DNA of 64,000 nucleotides. Source: Prevotella lacticifex. Lineage in GTDB: Bacteria; Bacteroidota; Bacteroidia; Bacteroidales; Bacteroidaceae. The notes below the pieces were generated by a model. It was not told the origin of the DNA. It did no database searches and was given only the letters and a program-made list of their open reading frames with translations. Shown piece after piece: positions 33,710 to 43,686 of the stretch. The stretch covers positions 2,249,104 to 2,313,103 of the forward strand of contig NZ_BPTV01000001.1 of assembly GCF_019973375.1 (NCBI RefSeq). The letters are read 5' to 3'. The translations under genes and the position numbers were made by a program. Within the stretch, counting starts at the first letter, position 1; each line of letters opens with the position of its first letter.

Positions 33710-36019
33710 TCAGAACCTGTTAATCTCGTTCTGACCCGCACCGGAGCCTTTGTACTTAACATTTGTGCCGTTGAAAGTATAGCGCAACGTTACCGATAGC
33801 GATCTGGAGGCGGTGCGCTTCACCTGCGACAGGGTGTTGCCATGAGAGTAGAGTACAGCATTATCCCAGTTTTGATGCAGAAGATCATTGCCGAAGACCT
33901 CAACGGCGAGGTTGTCATGCAGGAAAGGCTTCCGCAATCCCACCGTCAGCACATTGGAAGTGTGTCCGGCATAATAGTTCTGCTGGTTGCCCTTACTGCT
34001 GAACGAATAATCCAGTTCACCGGTCATTCCCCAAGGCAGTTTGAACGAATTGTTGCAAGTAACCACAAATACCGGCTTGTTCAGTCTGACAACCTCATTC
34101 CCGGTACTCAGGTTAAGCCATTGTTTCACCATCCCGGCACTGTATTGCGGCGACCACCAGCCCACTGTCGGAGCCACACTAATGAAAGCCGTCATGCTCT
34201 TGATGCTCTTCTGATTCTTATATCGCACCATTGTCACCGATTCGTCCTCCGGCAACTGCTCCGTCCAATAGATTATCGCATTCCTGGCATCCTTATATTC
34301 CAATGCCATCTGGACGAATTTCCACACGGCCGAAAGCGAGACCGTATGGTCGGTCTGGTGACGCAACAGCGGGTTGCCCGACTGCCGGAGGAATCGGTTG
34401 GCATAACTTATATTATTGCTCAGCTGAGTATAATTAGGGCGCGTAGTCTTTGCCGAATAGCCTACCTGCAGCGAGAGATTGCCAAGACTCTTTCCATAAG
34501 ACAGACTGGGGAAGAAATTGTGATAATCCTTACTCTGTCCCGGCATGTAGACATTATTCTCATAGTATTTGAACTTCACGAATTCATAACGCAGTCCACC
34601 CTTCAGGTTGCCAATCTTTCCACTCCATCCATATTCGAGATAAGGACATAATGACGACTCCTCTATCTTGCTCGAAGCATCGTCAACGACATTCTTCATA
34701 TTACTGCTGTAGGCATCCTTACGATGAGTATTTATGTATTCGGCACCATACGACAATGCACCGTCAAGGATTGGAGTTTCCATATCGAGTTTCCATGCCG
34801 CCATAGAGCTTCTGCTTGAGTTCCGCGTGTCCACCTCACGTGAGTCGTGCGTCTCACTAACCTCTTTGTTATATGTGTCGTAGATGCTATGCTCGAAATA
34901 ATAGTCATTGTCAAATTCCACCGATGTAGCCCCAATCTTTCCGGCATAATAAACGTTCAGATATTGCGACGGACGGTCGCTGTTGTGCTGTCTCATCCCC
35001 GTCGATGTGTGGTCATAGGGATCACCGTCAGCGAGGGCATCGCTGCGCAGCCATCCTTTCATATATTCATTGCCGCTGATGGTAGTAGAATATTTCACAC
35101 CCACCGACTGGTCACTGGTAAAATCGTAATATAGTCCACCCTGAAGATAATGCCACGCTGTCCTTCCCGAATAGTAATTGTCGGTATTTATCCACCAAAG
35201 GGTGTCGGCAGCTACCGTCTGTTCAAACCTCTGGTCGGAGTAGCCGCGCGATGTGCTATACTCATAAGTGGCAAAAGCATCCAACTTGCCATGTCGGTAA
35301 TTACCCACAACAGACTGCGCGAAATTGCCGAAGCGGTTGTAGCGATAGTTTGTATAGGTGTCAAGACTAAGTCCCTCACCCTGAGGCCGAATGGTCTTGA
35401 TCTTTATGACAGCCCGCACCGAGGCTGAATATTTGGCTCCGGGAGCAGTGACAACCTCAACATTCTTCACATCAGAAGCCTTGATGTTTTTCAGCTCATT
35501 CATATCCTGAAGCACATGCCCATTAAGATAGATAACCGGCGTGCCCTTGCCGAACACTTCCCATGCACCGTCTTTCTCGACGACACTCGGAATGCGGCTC
35601 AGCACCGTCTCGGCCGTACCCATCGTTCCCAACAGCGTGCCAGCCACATTGGTAACTATTCCCTCACCGGTCATGGAAAATGTAGGACGCCGTGCCGACA
35701 CCACTGCCTCGTCCATCATATAAGCTGCGCTGTCAAGCTGGATATGCATATTGTCGGACAATGCTGAAGACCAGCAATCATTATATCCCAAGCACGACAC
35801 CCTCAGCAGACAAGGAGTAGGAGGAACACTCACCTTGAACCGCCCGGCGTCGTCGGTGACGGCTCCATCGATATATGTTGTGTCGGCAGAACGATAAACT
35901 ATAACATTGGCATAAGCTAACGGCACTCCTTTCTTGTCGCTAACGACACCAGAAACTGCCGTCTGGGCAAAACTGACCAAAGTACATATCTGAAACAAGA
36001 ATACGAACAAGTATCTCAT
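33710..36019 (-). CDS. Outer-membrane beta-barrel protein with carboxypeptidase-like plug (TonB-receptor type)
   Basis: 769 residues from the ATG at 36019, which begins a signal peptide (MRYLFVFLFQICTLVSFAQ). An N-terminal regulatory-like Ig domain (SGVVSDKKGVPLAYANVIVY) is followed by a plug-like region (LSRIPSVVEKDGAWEVFGKG, VIYLNGHVLQDMNEL, KNVEVVTAPGAKYSA) and a ~550-residue barrel with aromatic-ended strands. This is the OMP beta-barrel family of Bacteroidota, related to TonB-dependent receptors but with a shortened plug. No SusD partner is next to it, so not a classic polysaccharide locus. A second member lies upstream (36510-38879). Confidence 0.85.
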   Translation of the reverse strand: MRYLFVFLFQICTLVSFAQTAVSGVVSDKKGVPLAYANVIVYRSADTTYIDGAVTDDAGRFKVSVPPTPCLLRVSCLGYNDCWSSALSDNMHIQLDSAAYMMDEAVVSARRPTFSMTGEGIVTNVAGTLLGTMGTAETVLSRIPSVVEKDGAWEVFGKGTPVIYLNGHVLQDMNELKNIKASDVKNVEVVTAPGAKYSASVRAVIKIKTIRPQGEGLSLDTYTNYRYNRFGNFAQSVVGNYRHGKLDAFATYEYSTSRGYSDQRFEQTVAADTLWWINTDNYYSGRTAWHYLQGGLYYDFTSDQSVGVKYSTTISGNEYMKGWLRSDALADGDPYDHTSTGMRQHNSDRPSQYLNVYYAGKIGATSVEFDNDYYFEHSIYDTYNKEVSETHDSREVDTRNSSRSSMAAWKLDMETPILDGALSYGAEYINTHRKDAYSSNMKNVVDDASSKIEESSLCPYLEYGWSGKIGNLKGGLRYEFVKFKYYENNVYMPGQSKDYHNFFPSLSYGKSLGNLSLQVGYSAKTTRPNYTQLSNNISYANRFLRQSGNPLLRHQTDHTVSLSAVWKFVQMALEYKDARNAIIYWTEQLPEDESVTMVRYKNQKSIKSMTAFISVAPTVGWWSPQYSAGMVKQWLNLSTGNEVVRLNKPVFVVTCNNSFKLPWGMTGELDYSFSSKGNQQNYYAGHTSNVLTVGLRKPFLHDNLAVEVFGNDLLHQNWDNAVLYSHGNTLSQVKRTASRSLSVTLRYTFNGTNVKYKGSGAGQNEINRF

Positions 36020-36509
36020 CTTTCCCACTTCCGGATTTGTTAATTGATATTCTTCAAATTTGCTTTCATCTATCAAGAATTCCCATTGATGCATGCTAAC
36101 CACAACAACTGTATTAGCAGCCCACATCGAGTTTTCTTTCCTGCTCTTTCTGCCTAAGCAGTTAGAAAGTTCGTCCTAACGCTCACACAGCACTATCGAG
36201 GCTATAATCCGCACCGCTGACTATAGCATTAGCATTGCAAAATTACAGAAAAAAAACGCTTAACTATATTAATTTACGACACTTTTACCCTTTTAACGAA
36301 AATTTAATCACATAAAGACAATTCCGTTCCTGCCTATTCGTGCCCCGCAAACACCTTCATTGCTTTTGTGACGGCGAAGCGGACAACATGTAACCTTACC
36401 TTTCCGCACCCGGCTCAGAGGTAAAAAGACCTAACAGAATACTGCTGCCTTATAAAGGGCTTAAGGAAAACCATCGCTAAAAGGCAGACCATTTCCTGCG
36501 CTGTGCAGA
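36020..36509. other. Intergenic region with promoter of the 769-residue OMP gene
   Basis: No gene. Minus-strand -7 box TAATTTTG lies at 36245-36238, ~220 bases before the ATG at 36019; no clear -33 was found. The remainder (36300-36509) contains nothing I recognise. Confidence 0.4.
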
Positions 36510-38879
36510 TCACTGCACTCCAGTTTGCTGGTCAGAATCCCTAAGGGTCTTATCGCGTTGGATATTGACTTTCCGGCCCTTGCTTAACGAATAGAAGATG
36601 TTTATCCCGAACGAGCGCGCTGTGATGAAGTTTGTCTGTCTGACAAAATCGCCCGACGGCAAGGTTGTAGTCGCCTTTGAATGATAATACCTCTGGAATG
36701 GCGTTTTCACTTCTACAGAAGCCGTAAGACGGCCTTTGAGGAAGCTCTTTACCACACTTAGCGAATACTGCTGAAGGGTAGAGCACGTGCTCCAGGGGTC
36801 GGGCAGGTTCTTAAAGAATCCATAGCTTGTCTTTATGTCCCAATTATGAGGCAGATAGAAGCTTATCGAAGGGGCGCACGTCTGATACCAGTCGCGCTGG
36901 TTCAGTACCGGGCTGTCAGCTTTCACACGCCGTATGCCGGTCATTGCCGACACTGAAAAGCGGAACCAGTTGAGCGGTTTCCACTGACAATATATCGAGC
37001 ACGACAAATCTTTGCTGTGACCAAGATTGCCATAGGTGTTCATCATCATATCGCCCTCCCTCTTCCTATAAGAAAGTATCATATTGTTGCAGTACTGATA
37101 TACGGGCGATAACGACACTAATCCCTTGTTGAATGTCTGATAGAGTTCCATGCTAACCATCTGTGTACCTTGCGGTTTCAGCAGTGGATTGCCCACTGTG
37201 CCCATGAAGTTATTTGTGTTGCTACGGAAAGGATTGAGCATATTCACTGTTGGCCGCATCAGCGACTTAGAATAGGAGAATGAGAATTGACTGCTGTTGT
37301 TTGGTGTCCAGTAGAGATATGCATACGGCAAGACATTGGTGTTGTTCCGTGTGTAATCAAGTTCGTGATCCTCGGGGAGGGTCATCTTCATCCGGCTTTG
37401 CTCGAGAGAGAATCCGGCTCCCCAGTACAATTTCTTCGCGCCGCCGGAATAATAAGCCGACAACTGCTCAATGTTCTGATTATAGCGCATCTTGTCTTCG
37501 GCATCCTCACTATTGTCCTGTGAGTAGACTGACGATGTTCTCCCTAACCTTATAATTCCCTTGGCCTCAAGGCGCAGCATGTGACGTCTGGCCAGAGCAA
37601 TAAGGATGGAGGATGTCAGCGAGTGCTCGTTAACACCTCCGTCAGTCCTCTGGACGGTGCGGGCATCCTGGCCGCCCGGGGTTTGATTGGTCGAGAAATA
37701 GTGTCTCTTGTCTGGATTGTACGCATAGCGGTATCCAAGCATAAAATGTTCCCTGTCAGGATTGGCCTTGTAATAATTGCGCCAGATGATATTGCTTTCC
37801 ACGGTACCGCTGCTGTTGCTGTCACTCCTTTTATACCGACTTGTCATATCGTCCTCTACGGATGATTCCATCGTATTTGTCGACGTATTGAAAGTCTCAA
37901 TATTCCCGTGGATGTCGGCATACAGACTGTTTATGCTGTCTATTCTCCATTTCAGCATGCTCCGTAAGGTATGCGACTGAACGTTGCCGTTACCCTTTCC
38001 CTCGACGTGTATCTGCCTCGAGAGACTATCACCGGGATTACGGAACGAGTAGTCCTGCGTGAACGGCTGGTGATGCTGACCGTTGATGACATAGTTGTAA
38101 TCAAGCGAGAAGTCGACATTTCCTTTCTTCACAAGCACCGTCAGACCGTCATTAGAATAAGGCTGCGTCGTACCTCCGAGGAAAGACGAAACCGTCAGAC
38201 CATCGATTGCCTTCCCCCGTGTGACAATATTGAGGATTACCGTTCCCGGCCTGACGCCATACTTCTCGGCTGCGTTTGTAATCACGTCCACATGATCAAT
38301 GTCGGTGGCCTTCACCGACGACAGTACAGACTTTGCGGAAACATTTGCCATCTCATACGGTCTCCCGTTAAGATAAATCTGATAGTTGGAAGTCCCTCTG
38401 ACCGATACTGTTCCATCAGGCTTTGACTCAACGAAAGGCACCCTGTCCAAAGCTGTAAGCAAGTTTTCGCCTTTGGCTTTTTCATCAGCTTTCATATTAT
38501 AGGACAACCCCTCATCCGTGAGTTTAGTCAGTTTCCTTTTCCCCTTTACGACCACATTGCCTAACTCTATCGCTTTAGGTTTCAACATTAAAATAATACA
38601 GGAGGAGTCATTAGCACAGACCAGTGATTTTGAAGCTGATCTATAACCCACAGCCGAGGCATCAACCCTTATTACGTTCTTCGCCGTATTAAATGCCACA
38701 TCCCCCGCAGAATCGGCCAGCGCAGAAATATGTGTTGAATCAGCAAATGTCATCAACACGCATGCATATTCAACACCCTCACGGCTTGATGCATCGACCA
38801 CTCGTATATGCCTGACCTGCGCGTTACATGACAAGAAAGAGCACAACAGAACAAATATAGAAAATATCTTGTAATTCAT
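36510..38879 (-). CDS. Outer-membrane beta-barrel protein, second member (TonB-receptor type)
   Basis: 789 residues. Signal peptide (MNYKIFSIFVLLCSFLSCNA), N-terminal Ig-like domain (HIRVVDASSREGVEYACVL), plug region (LLTALDRVPFVESKPDGTV, YQIYLNGRPYEMANVSAKS, DHVDVITNAAEKYGVRPGT), then a long barrel. Same family as the downstream gene but only distantly similar in the barrel. Both are monocistronic by spacing (490 bases between). Ligand unknown; roles in import or adhesion are possible. Confidence 0.85.
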   Translation of the reverse strand: MNYKIFSIFVLLCSFLSCNAQVRHIRVVDASSREGVEYACVLMTFADSTHISALADSAGDVAFNTAKNVIRVDASAVGYRSASKSLVCANDSSCIILMLKPKAIELGNVVVKGKRKLTKLTDEGLSYNMKADEKAKGENLLTALDRVPFVESKPDGTVSVRGTSNYQIYLNGRPYEMANVSAKSVLSSVKATDIDHVDVITNAAEKYGVRPGTVILNIVTRGKAIDGLTVSSFLGGTTQPYSNDGLTVLVKKGNVDFSLDYNYVINGQHHQPFTQDYSFRNPGDSLSRQIHVEGKGNGNVQSHTLRSMLKWRIDSINSLYADIHGNIETFNTSTNTMESSVEDDMTSRYKRSDSNSSGTVESNIIWRNYYKANPDREHFMLGYRYAYNPDKRHYFSTNQTPGGQDARTVQRTDGGVNEHSLTSSILIALARRHMLRLEAKGIIRLGRTSSVYSQDNSEDAEDKMRYNQNIEQLSAYYSGGAKKLYWGAGFSLEQSRMKMTLPEDHELDYTRNNTNVLPYAYLYWTPNNSSQFSFSYSKSLMRPTVNMLNPFRSNTNNFMGTVGNPLLKPQGTQMVSMELYQTFNKGLVSLSPVYQYCNNMILSYRKREGDMMMNTYGNLGHSKDLSCSIYCQWKPLNWFRFSVSAMTGIRRVKADSPVLNQRDWYQTCAPSISFYLPHNWDIKTSYGFFKNLPDPWSTCSTLQQYSLSVVKSFLKGRLTASVEVKTPFQRYYHSKATTTLPSGDFVRQTNFITARSFGINIFYSLSKGRKVNIQRDKTLRDSDQQTGVQ

Positions 38880-38945
38880 AATCTATTATCAAGCTTCACG
38901 GGTTTCTCTATTGAATGTAGATTTTATTCTCTCACAATCTAAGCG

Positions 38946-38975
38946 CAAAATTAAAAAAAAATCATTACTTACAAA
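38946..38975 (-). promoter_or_regulatory. Promoter of the 789-residue OMP gene
   Basis: Minus strand -7 TAATTTTG (38953-38946) and -33 TTTG (38975-38972), 18-base spacer. The ATG is 67 bases downstream. Confidence 0.55.
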
Positions 38976-39302
38976 TTATTCATCAATTATCTTACACTTT
39001 TAACATTCATTCAACCTATTATACAACATATCGTAAGACGACCCACATTATTCGGGCAACAGGTCATCTTACATGCGCCCTAACCCCGTTGGCATCTGTT
39101 GAACGGACTGAAAATCGTTGATGATCAAATCAACTCTGAATCTTGTGGATGTGCTTTCATGAAATAGATTCTCCTTTCAAATGCTCATCAGCGTGCGCCA
39201 AATAAGATCCGCGAAATCTGCGGTATCTGCGTGCGAATCATTCCTCGCGCTGATTAATACGTTTATTTTTCCGGTGAAATCCTCAGATAACAATTCGTCT
39301 CA

Positions 39303-39439
39303 CGTCCAATCCTTCAAGTGGGGGGAGCTGGGGCATACAGACGGCGAGGATGATTCACGGTTTTTGCGCCGGGATAATCGATGGAAGCCTGCGGCTGTAT
39401 TCCGGGATGAGCCCTGCTCCATTATTGAAGGATTGGACG
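39303..39439. repeat. 137-bp segment bounded by 15-bp inverted repeats
   Basis: CGTCCAATCCTTCAA (39303-39317) and its exact complement TTGAAGGATTGGACG (39425-39439) bracket a 107-base G-rich stretch. No transposase or frame of interest inside. The wider gap 38880-39472 holds no gene that I can support. Confidence 0.55.
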
Positions 39440-39472
39440 GAGACGCTTGATGAAAAGGCGGAAGATAAGTGA

Positions 39473-39580
39473 TTATCTCACAACTACTTTCTGTCCGTCG
39501 CGGGTATATAGTCCACGAGGGAGGCGCTATCTCACAACTACTTTCCGTCCGTCGCGGATATACAGTCCACGAGGGAGACG
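39473..39580 (-). repeat. 54-bp tandem duplication covering the M6 gene's C-terminal tail and stop
   Basis: Two 54-bp (18-codon) copies. The copy inside the gene encodes RLPRGLYIRDGRKVVVR then TAG (39580-39527). The copy past the stop, in the same frame, encodes RLPRGLYTRDGQKVVVR then TAA (39526-39473). Six or so base differences show the copy is not brand new. See findings. Confidence 0.85.
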
Positions 39581-41848
39581 CGCGACATCGGTTCCGACAT
39601 AGCGGCCGTCGATAGTATATATCTTTCCGTCGGCTTTTCTGATGGTCGACACGCTGCTGATGGCATCGGCGACGGCGGGGAGGGTCACCGTCTGCTCATC
39701 GGACAGTGGAGAGTCGAACAGCGGGTCGCCGCTGATGGCCTGTACAGTCCACAAATAGGTGCCGCCGGGGGTAAGTCCGGTTAGCGTGTAGTGGGTCGTG
39801 GCGATATCCGTGACAGTCCACGACGGATTGACTATCGTGTCGATGGCGAGTGAATCGACGGTGCCGCGGACAACCTTCATGAAGTCGACGAACAGCCGCT
39901 CGTGATTGGTTGTCAGACTGATTACTGTCGTCCTCGTGCCCCCGTTGAACGTGCGGAAGATGGTATCCTGGGCCGCAGTGGCCTTCAGCCGTTCTTTATA
40001 CAGCGTGGTACCGGTCAGCGAGTCGGTGACGGTAAGCGTATAGTTCACCGAACGGTTAGGGAAAGCGTGGGCGGCAAACTTCAACGTGAAGGTGCTGTCG
40101 CCGGTAGCGAGAAACAGCTTCGGACTCGTGAGCGTTCCGCTGTGTCCGTAGCGTCCTATCTGCACCTCACCGTTGGAGGCATAAAGTTCCGAACCTCGCC
40201 ACATGGTGCTGTCGAACGACGTGAAGTCGTCATCGACGGGAGCGGGCTTCACCGAGTCGGGGAGGACGGCACGGGCCCGGAGCGTGTAACTTCCTGCACC
40301 GTCGACGCCTTTCCATGCGGCCGTGAACGATGTGGTGGTCTTGTCAAGATTGGCATCGTCGACGACGGGAGCAAGGAGCTTTTTCTGCATGAAGGCAAAC
40401 GACACGGTGCCGTCGCCGTTCTCGCGGATGTTCGAGAGGCTCTTTCCCAACGGTGTTCCGTCGTAGAGCACCGAGCTCGGTGTACTCTCGTCGGTGAACG
40501 ATGTGTTGTGGGAGGCCCCCGGGAAGAGGTCGCCGTCATAGTCGGCAGTGCTACGGTTATTGTCGGCAGGAACGATGCAGACCCTCATGTGCGAACCGTC
40601 GTTGTTGATGTTGTTGTTGTCCCAGCTGGTCTTATTGTAGTCGATATGCTGGATCATCAGACCCGAGACAGCCTGAGGAGTGTCCCAGGAGGTCTGCTGC
40701 CGGTTCTCGACGACATAGTATTCGTTAGGATTTACGGGCGACGTCAGTCTGTAGGCCTGTCCTTTCTGATGGATGTCGGCAATCCGCACTTCCGTCGAAG
40801 CGGTGTCAAGCTCGGGCAGTTCCATCCATCTCATCGTCCATCTTTCCCACGCCGAGTATCCCGCGGGAGTCTTCGAGCCGTTGTTGTAGCAGCCCCGGTC
40901 CATGATATCCCATTGTCCGAGCGGTACGGCATTGCCCCCACCGGTCTGGTAAAGGTCGGGAAATCCGATTACATGTCCAAACTCATGGCAGAAGGTTCCT
41001 ATGCCCTCAAGGGTTGTCCCCGACGAGTTTTTCAGTTCCTCGGAGCACGCGTAGCGATTGATGGTGACCCCATCGAGTTGGAAACTGGAGCCATAGCTGT
41101 CGAGAGTCGACTGGTGTGGCCATATAGTATACGACGGAGCCCCATAAGACTCGGCATATCCGGCATAGATGACATAAACGAAGTCGACCTGCCCGTCGCC
41201 GTCGTTGTCGTACTTCGCGAAGTCTACATTATACAAAGTGTCCGCTTGTCGGCATGCCTCCGAAATCATATAGTGGGCGTAGGTGTCGCTACCCATGGCA
41301 TCGTTCTGACCATAGAAATTGATGTCCTTATCGAGTTTCACGGGTCCTACGACATCGAAATGCGGACGGAACTGTCCGTAGCTCTGGTCGCGGAAGTACT
41401 GTGCTATGCTGCCCGTAGCCCCATCGTAGCTGAAATTGGCAGCATTGGCAAGGCTGTCGAACAACTCGCGATTGTATTCCGGTTGAAAACTGTTGTCAGC
41501 AAACTCTACGAGGATTATTATGCCGTTCATGTTGCCCACGGTGGGGAAGTTGGAGCGACCCTCACTGTCGAGGTTCAGTGTGTGGCGTGGAACGTTCCGG
41601 CTCACTTGCCGACGGTAGAACGACGCAAAGTCGACTCTTCCAGTTGCCCGCAGAAAACCGTTGCCGTCCTCTGTCATCATGTTTCCGGCCTCATCGTAGT
41701 AAGCATGGCAGTGCTCATCGCCGACGAGACGGACGGTGACGAAGGTTCCGTCGGGCTGACGGTGCTGTATCCACCGCTGATAAGCGGGAACGGCGTTGGC
41801 GACAATGGTAAATGCCAGAGCCGCAAGGGCAATAAATATTCTCTTCAT
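39527..41848 (-). CDS. Secreted M6-family metalloprotease with T9SS tail
   Basis: 773 residues. Signal peptide (MKRIFIALAALAFTIVANA), then the M6 (immune inhibitor A-like) domain with N-terminal IQHRQPDGTFVTVRLVGDE, FVYVIYAGYAESYGAPS and the zinc site GTFCHEFGHVIGFPDLY (~286). A beta-sandwich and an Fn3-like domain (FTAAWKGVDGAGSYTLRAR, THYTLTGLTPGGTYLWTVQ) follow. The end, RLPRGLYIRDGRKVVVR, is a type IX secretion sorting tail. It should be exported across the outer membrane and attached or released. Its ATG shares a base with the previous stop (TAATG). Third gene of the operon with the adhesin and Omp28-like genes. Confidence 0.9.
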   Translation of the reverse strand: MKRIFIALAALAFTIVANAVPAYQRWIQHRQPDGTFVTVRLVGDEHCHAYYDEAGNMMTEDGNGFLRATGRVDFASFYRRQVSRNVPRHTLNLDSEGRSNFPTVGNMNGIIILVEFADNSFQPEYNRELFDSLANAANFSYDGATGSIAQYFRDQSYGQFRPHFDVVGPVKLDKDINFYGQNDAMGSDTYAHYMISEACRQADTLYNVDFAKYDNDGDGQVDFVYVIYAGYAESYGAPSYTIWPHQSTLDSYGSSFQLDGVTINRYACSEELKNSSGTTLEGIGTFCHEFGHVIGFPDLYQTGGGNAVPLGQWDIMDRGCYNNGSKTPAGYSAWERWTMRWMELPELDTASTEVRIADIHQKGQAYRLTSPVNPNEYYVVENRQQTSWDTPQAVSGLMIQHIDYNKTSWDNNNINNDGSHMRVCIVPADNNRSTADYDGDLFPGASHNTSFTDESTPSSVLYDGTPLGKSLSNIRENGDGTVSFAFMQKKLLAPVVDDANLDKTTTSFTAAWKGVDGAGSYTLRARAVLPDSVKPAPVDDDFTSFDSTMWRGSELYASNGEVQIGRYGHSGTLTSPKLFLATGDSTFTLKFAAHAFPNRSVNYTLTVTDSLTGTTLYKERLKATAAQDTIFRTFNGGTRTTVISLTTNHERLFVDFMKVVRGTVDSLAIDTIVNPSWTVTDIATTHYTLTGLTPGGTYLWTVQAISGDPLFDSPLSDEQTVTLPAVADAISSVSTIRKADGKIYTIDGRYVGTDVARLPRGLYIRDGRKVVVR

Positions 41849-43665
41849 TATTTAATTATTTTCGTTACGTTGTCGGCTGTTTTCACAATGAGAAGTCCCC
41901 GGAGCGGTGAAGCCATAAGGGCCGAGAGCGACGCGAACGTCCCCACCCTACGGCCGTCGGCGGTAAAGACCTGAAGTCGTTCGGAAGGAGATGGCTTTGC
42001 TGTTGGAATCTGACTGATTGCCGTTGCCGAGCCCGCTGTGGGATAGATATTTACAGCGTTGACAATATCGCCGTTGGCATTCATGAGCAAAGCCGCCACA
42101 TGGATGTTGCGCTTGTTGCCGACCGGACACTTCGCAAGGTCCATCGTGTAGCTGTAAGTCACAGCCTTACCGGCTGCTATAGCGTTGTCGGTGTACGATT
42201 TGCCGTTGAAGGAGTTGTACACTCCCCTCGCCACGTCGTCATACTTCATGTTTACGACCTGCGGCAGGTTCTCCCAGCCGAGGAAAGATCCGCTCTCGCC
42301 ACCCGAGTAGCCATTGTATTGCTGTCCGTCGATGGAGTCCTCGAGGAGCACGAAGGAGATTCTGTAGTCGGGGGAGGCTATATCCTCAGCCGAGATGAGA
42401 CTCGTCGTGACATCGATGGCGGTGCTGTCGGCATTGAACTGCGCCTTTCCATCAAGACCAATGGTTCCAGCAACAGCCTGTATAGCCCGTGCCGCGCGCC
42501 GCACCATGCCATAGGGCTGCGTCGTAGTGTAGTCGCTCAAGCGGTTGCAGAACACCGTTGGGAATCCCTCACATTTATTCAACAGCGGCGCATAGCTGTA
42601 TTCGTTGTCGGCGAGGGCCAGAGGGTCGGTCGGGACGTGTATGGAGATGGGGACCGACTCCTCGGGGTGCTCGTAGCCATTCTTCATATAGCGCAGCTCC
42701 TCGATACCCGCCACACAGAACTTACACCAGTTTCCGGTAAAGTCCTCCATGACGATGCGTCGCATATAGCGCGGATCACGACGCTCAAAGGTGAAGGCGA
42801 CAACATCCCCGGCATCCTTACTAACACCCGAATCGTCGGCATTGACCTTGTCGACACTAAGATCATAATTGTTTATTCCCACCGTTGTCGTCAATGGCGA
42901 GGAGGCTGAGAACATGTCTCCTGCGGCAATCCGAAGGTCAAGTGTGTCGGTGGCATTCACGTCCAACGACGTTGCTGCTGTCGTCGACAGCCGGTTTCCG
43001 TTTCCGTTGCTGATGCTGTAATCTACTGATTCCACACGGTTTGTGCCGACATTGCGCACAAGACAGCGCATGGCCGGAACCGTGTCGTAGGTGTAGGTGT
43101 CCATCGGCAGCGCATCGACGACGACATAGTTTGCCGGCAGATTGTCGCCCGACAGCACCGGCTGTATGCAGAACGACCCCTCGATGGTTGTCCACCGCGA
43201 ACTCGTATTGACGAACACCGTGTCGGCCTGTGCCGAGACATAGCTGTCGTAGGCGGCTCCTCCGGCCTCGGCGAAGGTAGCTTTATAGCCCACACTCAGC
43301 GGTCCGGCGGTCAGAGTCTGCGGCGATGAGAGCTCGACGGTGTTCCATCCGGCCTCAAGACTGCCCACCTTCTGTGAGTAGAACGGACGGCGGTCGGTGG
43401 CATAATGCTTGAGATAGACCGTCACGTTGGCAGCCGCCTTCGCGAGGCCTATACGCACCGCGCTGACGGAGCAGCCACGATCGGCAAAAGCCTTGATGCG
43501 GTTGGCCGGGAAAGTGACGTAGGGTGTGAGTATCTGATTGTCCGAACCATATCCTGCGCTGATTGTCTCACCATATCGCAAAACAACTCCATCTGTGTCG
43601 TTGGCACGGACAGAGTTGTTTGCAATAAGGAGAGCAACCACCGCGATGATTGCTTTCCTGTTCAT
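41848..43665 (-). CDS. Omp28-like secreted protein with thioredoxin-fold CxxC
   Basis: 605 residues. Signal peptide (MNRKAIIAVVALLIANNSVR). A beta-rich first half is followed by a thioredoxin-like domain with MEDFTGNWCKFCVAGIEEL (CKFC, ~316) and IHVPTDPLALADNEY, then KCEGFPTVFCNR; this matches the Omp28-related family. The end (VFTADGRRVGTFASLS...LRGLLIVKTADNVTKIIK) is a T9SS-type tail. In pathogens, Omp28 relatives are surface proteins with adhesive roles. The CxxC may act in disulfide handling outside the cell. Starts 21 bases after the adhesin stop. Confidence 0.8.
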   Translation of the reverse strand: MNRKAIIAVVALLIANNSVRANDTDGVVLRYGETISAGYGSDNQILTPYVTFPANRIKAFADRGCSVSAVRIGLAKAAANVTVYLKHYATDRRPFYSQKVGSLEAGWNTVELSSPQTLTAGPLSVGYKATFAEAGGAAYDSYVSAQADTVFVNTSSRWTTIEGSFCIQPVLSGDNLPANYVVVDALPMDTYTYDTVPAMRCLVRNVGTNRVESVDYSISNGNGNRLSTTAATSLDVNATDTLDLRIAAGDMFSASSPLTTTVGINNYDLSVDKVNADDSGVSKDAGDVVAFTFERRDPRYMRRIVMEDFTGNWCKFCVAGIEELRYMKNGYEHPEESVPISIHVPTDPLALADNEYSYAPLLNKCEGFPTVFCNRLSDYTTTQPYGMVRRAARAIQAVAGTIGLDGKAQFNADSTAIDVTTSLISAEDIASPDYRISFVLLEDSIDGQQYNGYSGGESGSFLGWENLPQVVNMKYDDVARGVYNSFNGKSYTDNAIAAGKAVTYSYTMDLAKCPVGNKRNIHVAALLMNANGDIVNAVNIYPTAGSATAISQIPTAKPSPSERLQVFTADGRRVGTFASLSALMASPLRGLLIVKTADNVTKIIK

Positions 43666-43686
43666 TATCTTTTCGTTATGAATCTG

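Noticed and set aside
33710..38879. SusC/SusD polysaccharide-utilisation locus
   Set aside because: Both barrels belong to the OMP beta-barrel type and no SusD-like lipoprotein or glycoside hydrolase is next to them.
39902..41974. A 690-codon plus-strand frame
   Set aside because: Antisense to the M6 protease and its neighbour; no start context or family motif. Long antisense frames are expected in GC-rich genes with this codon use.
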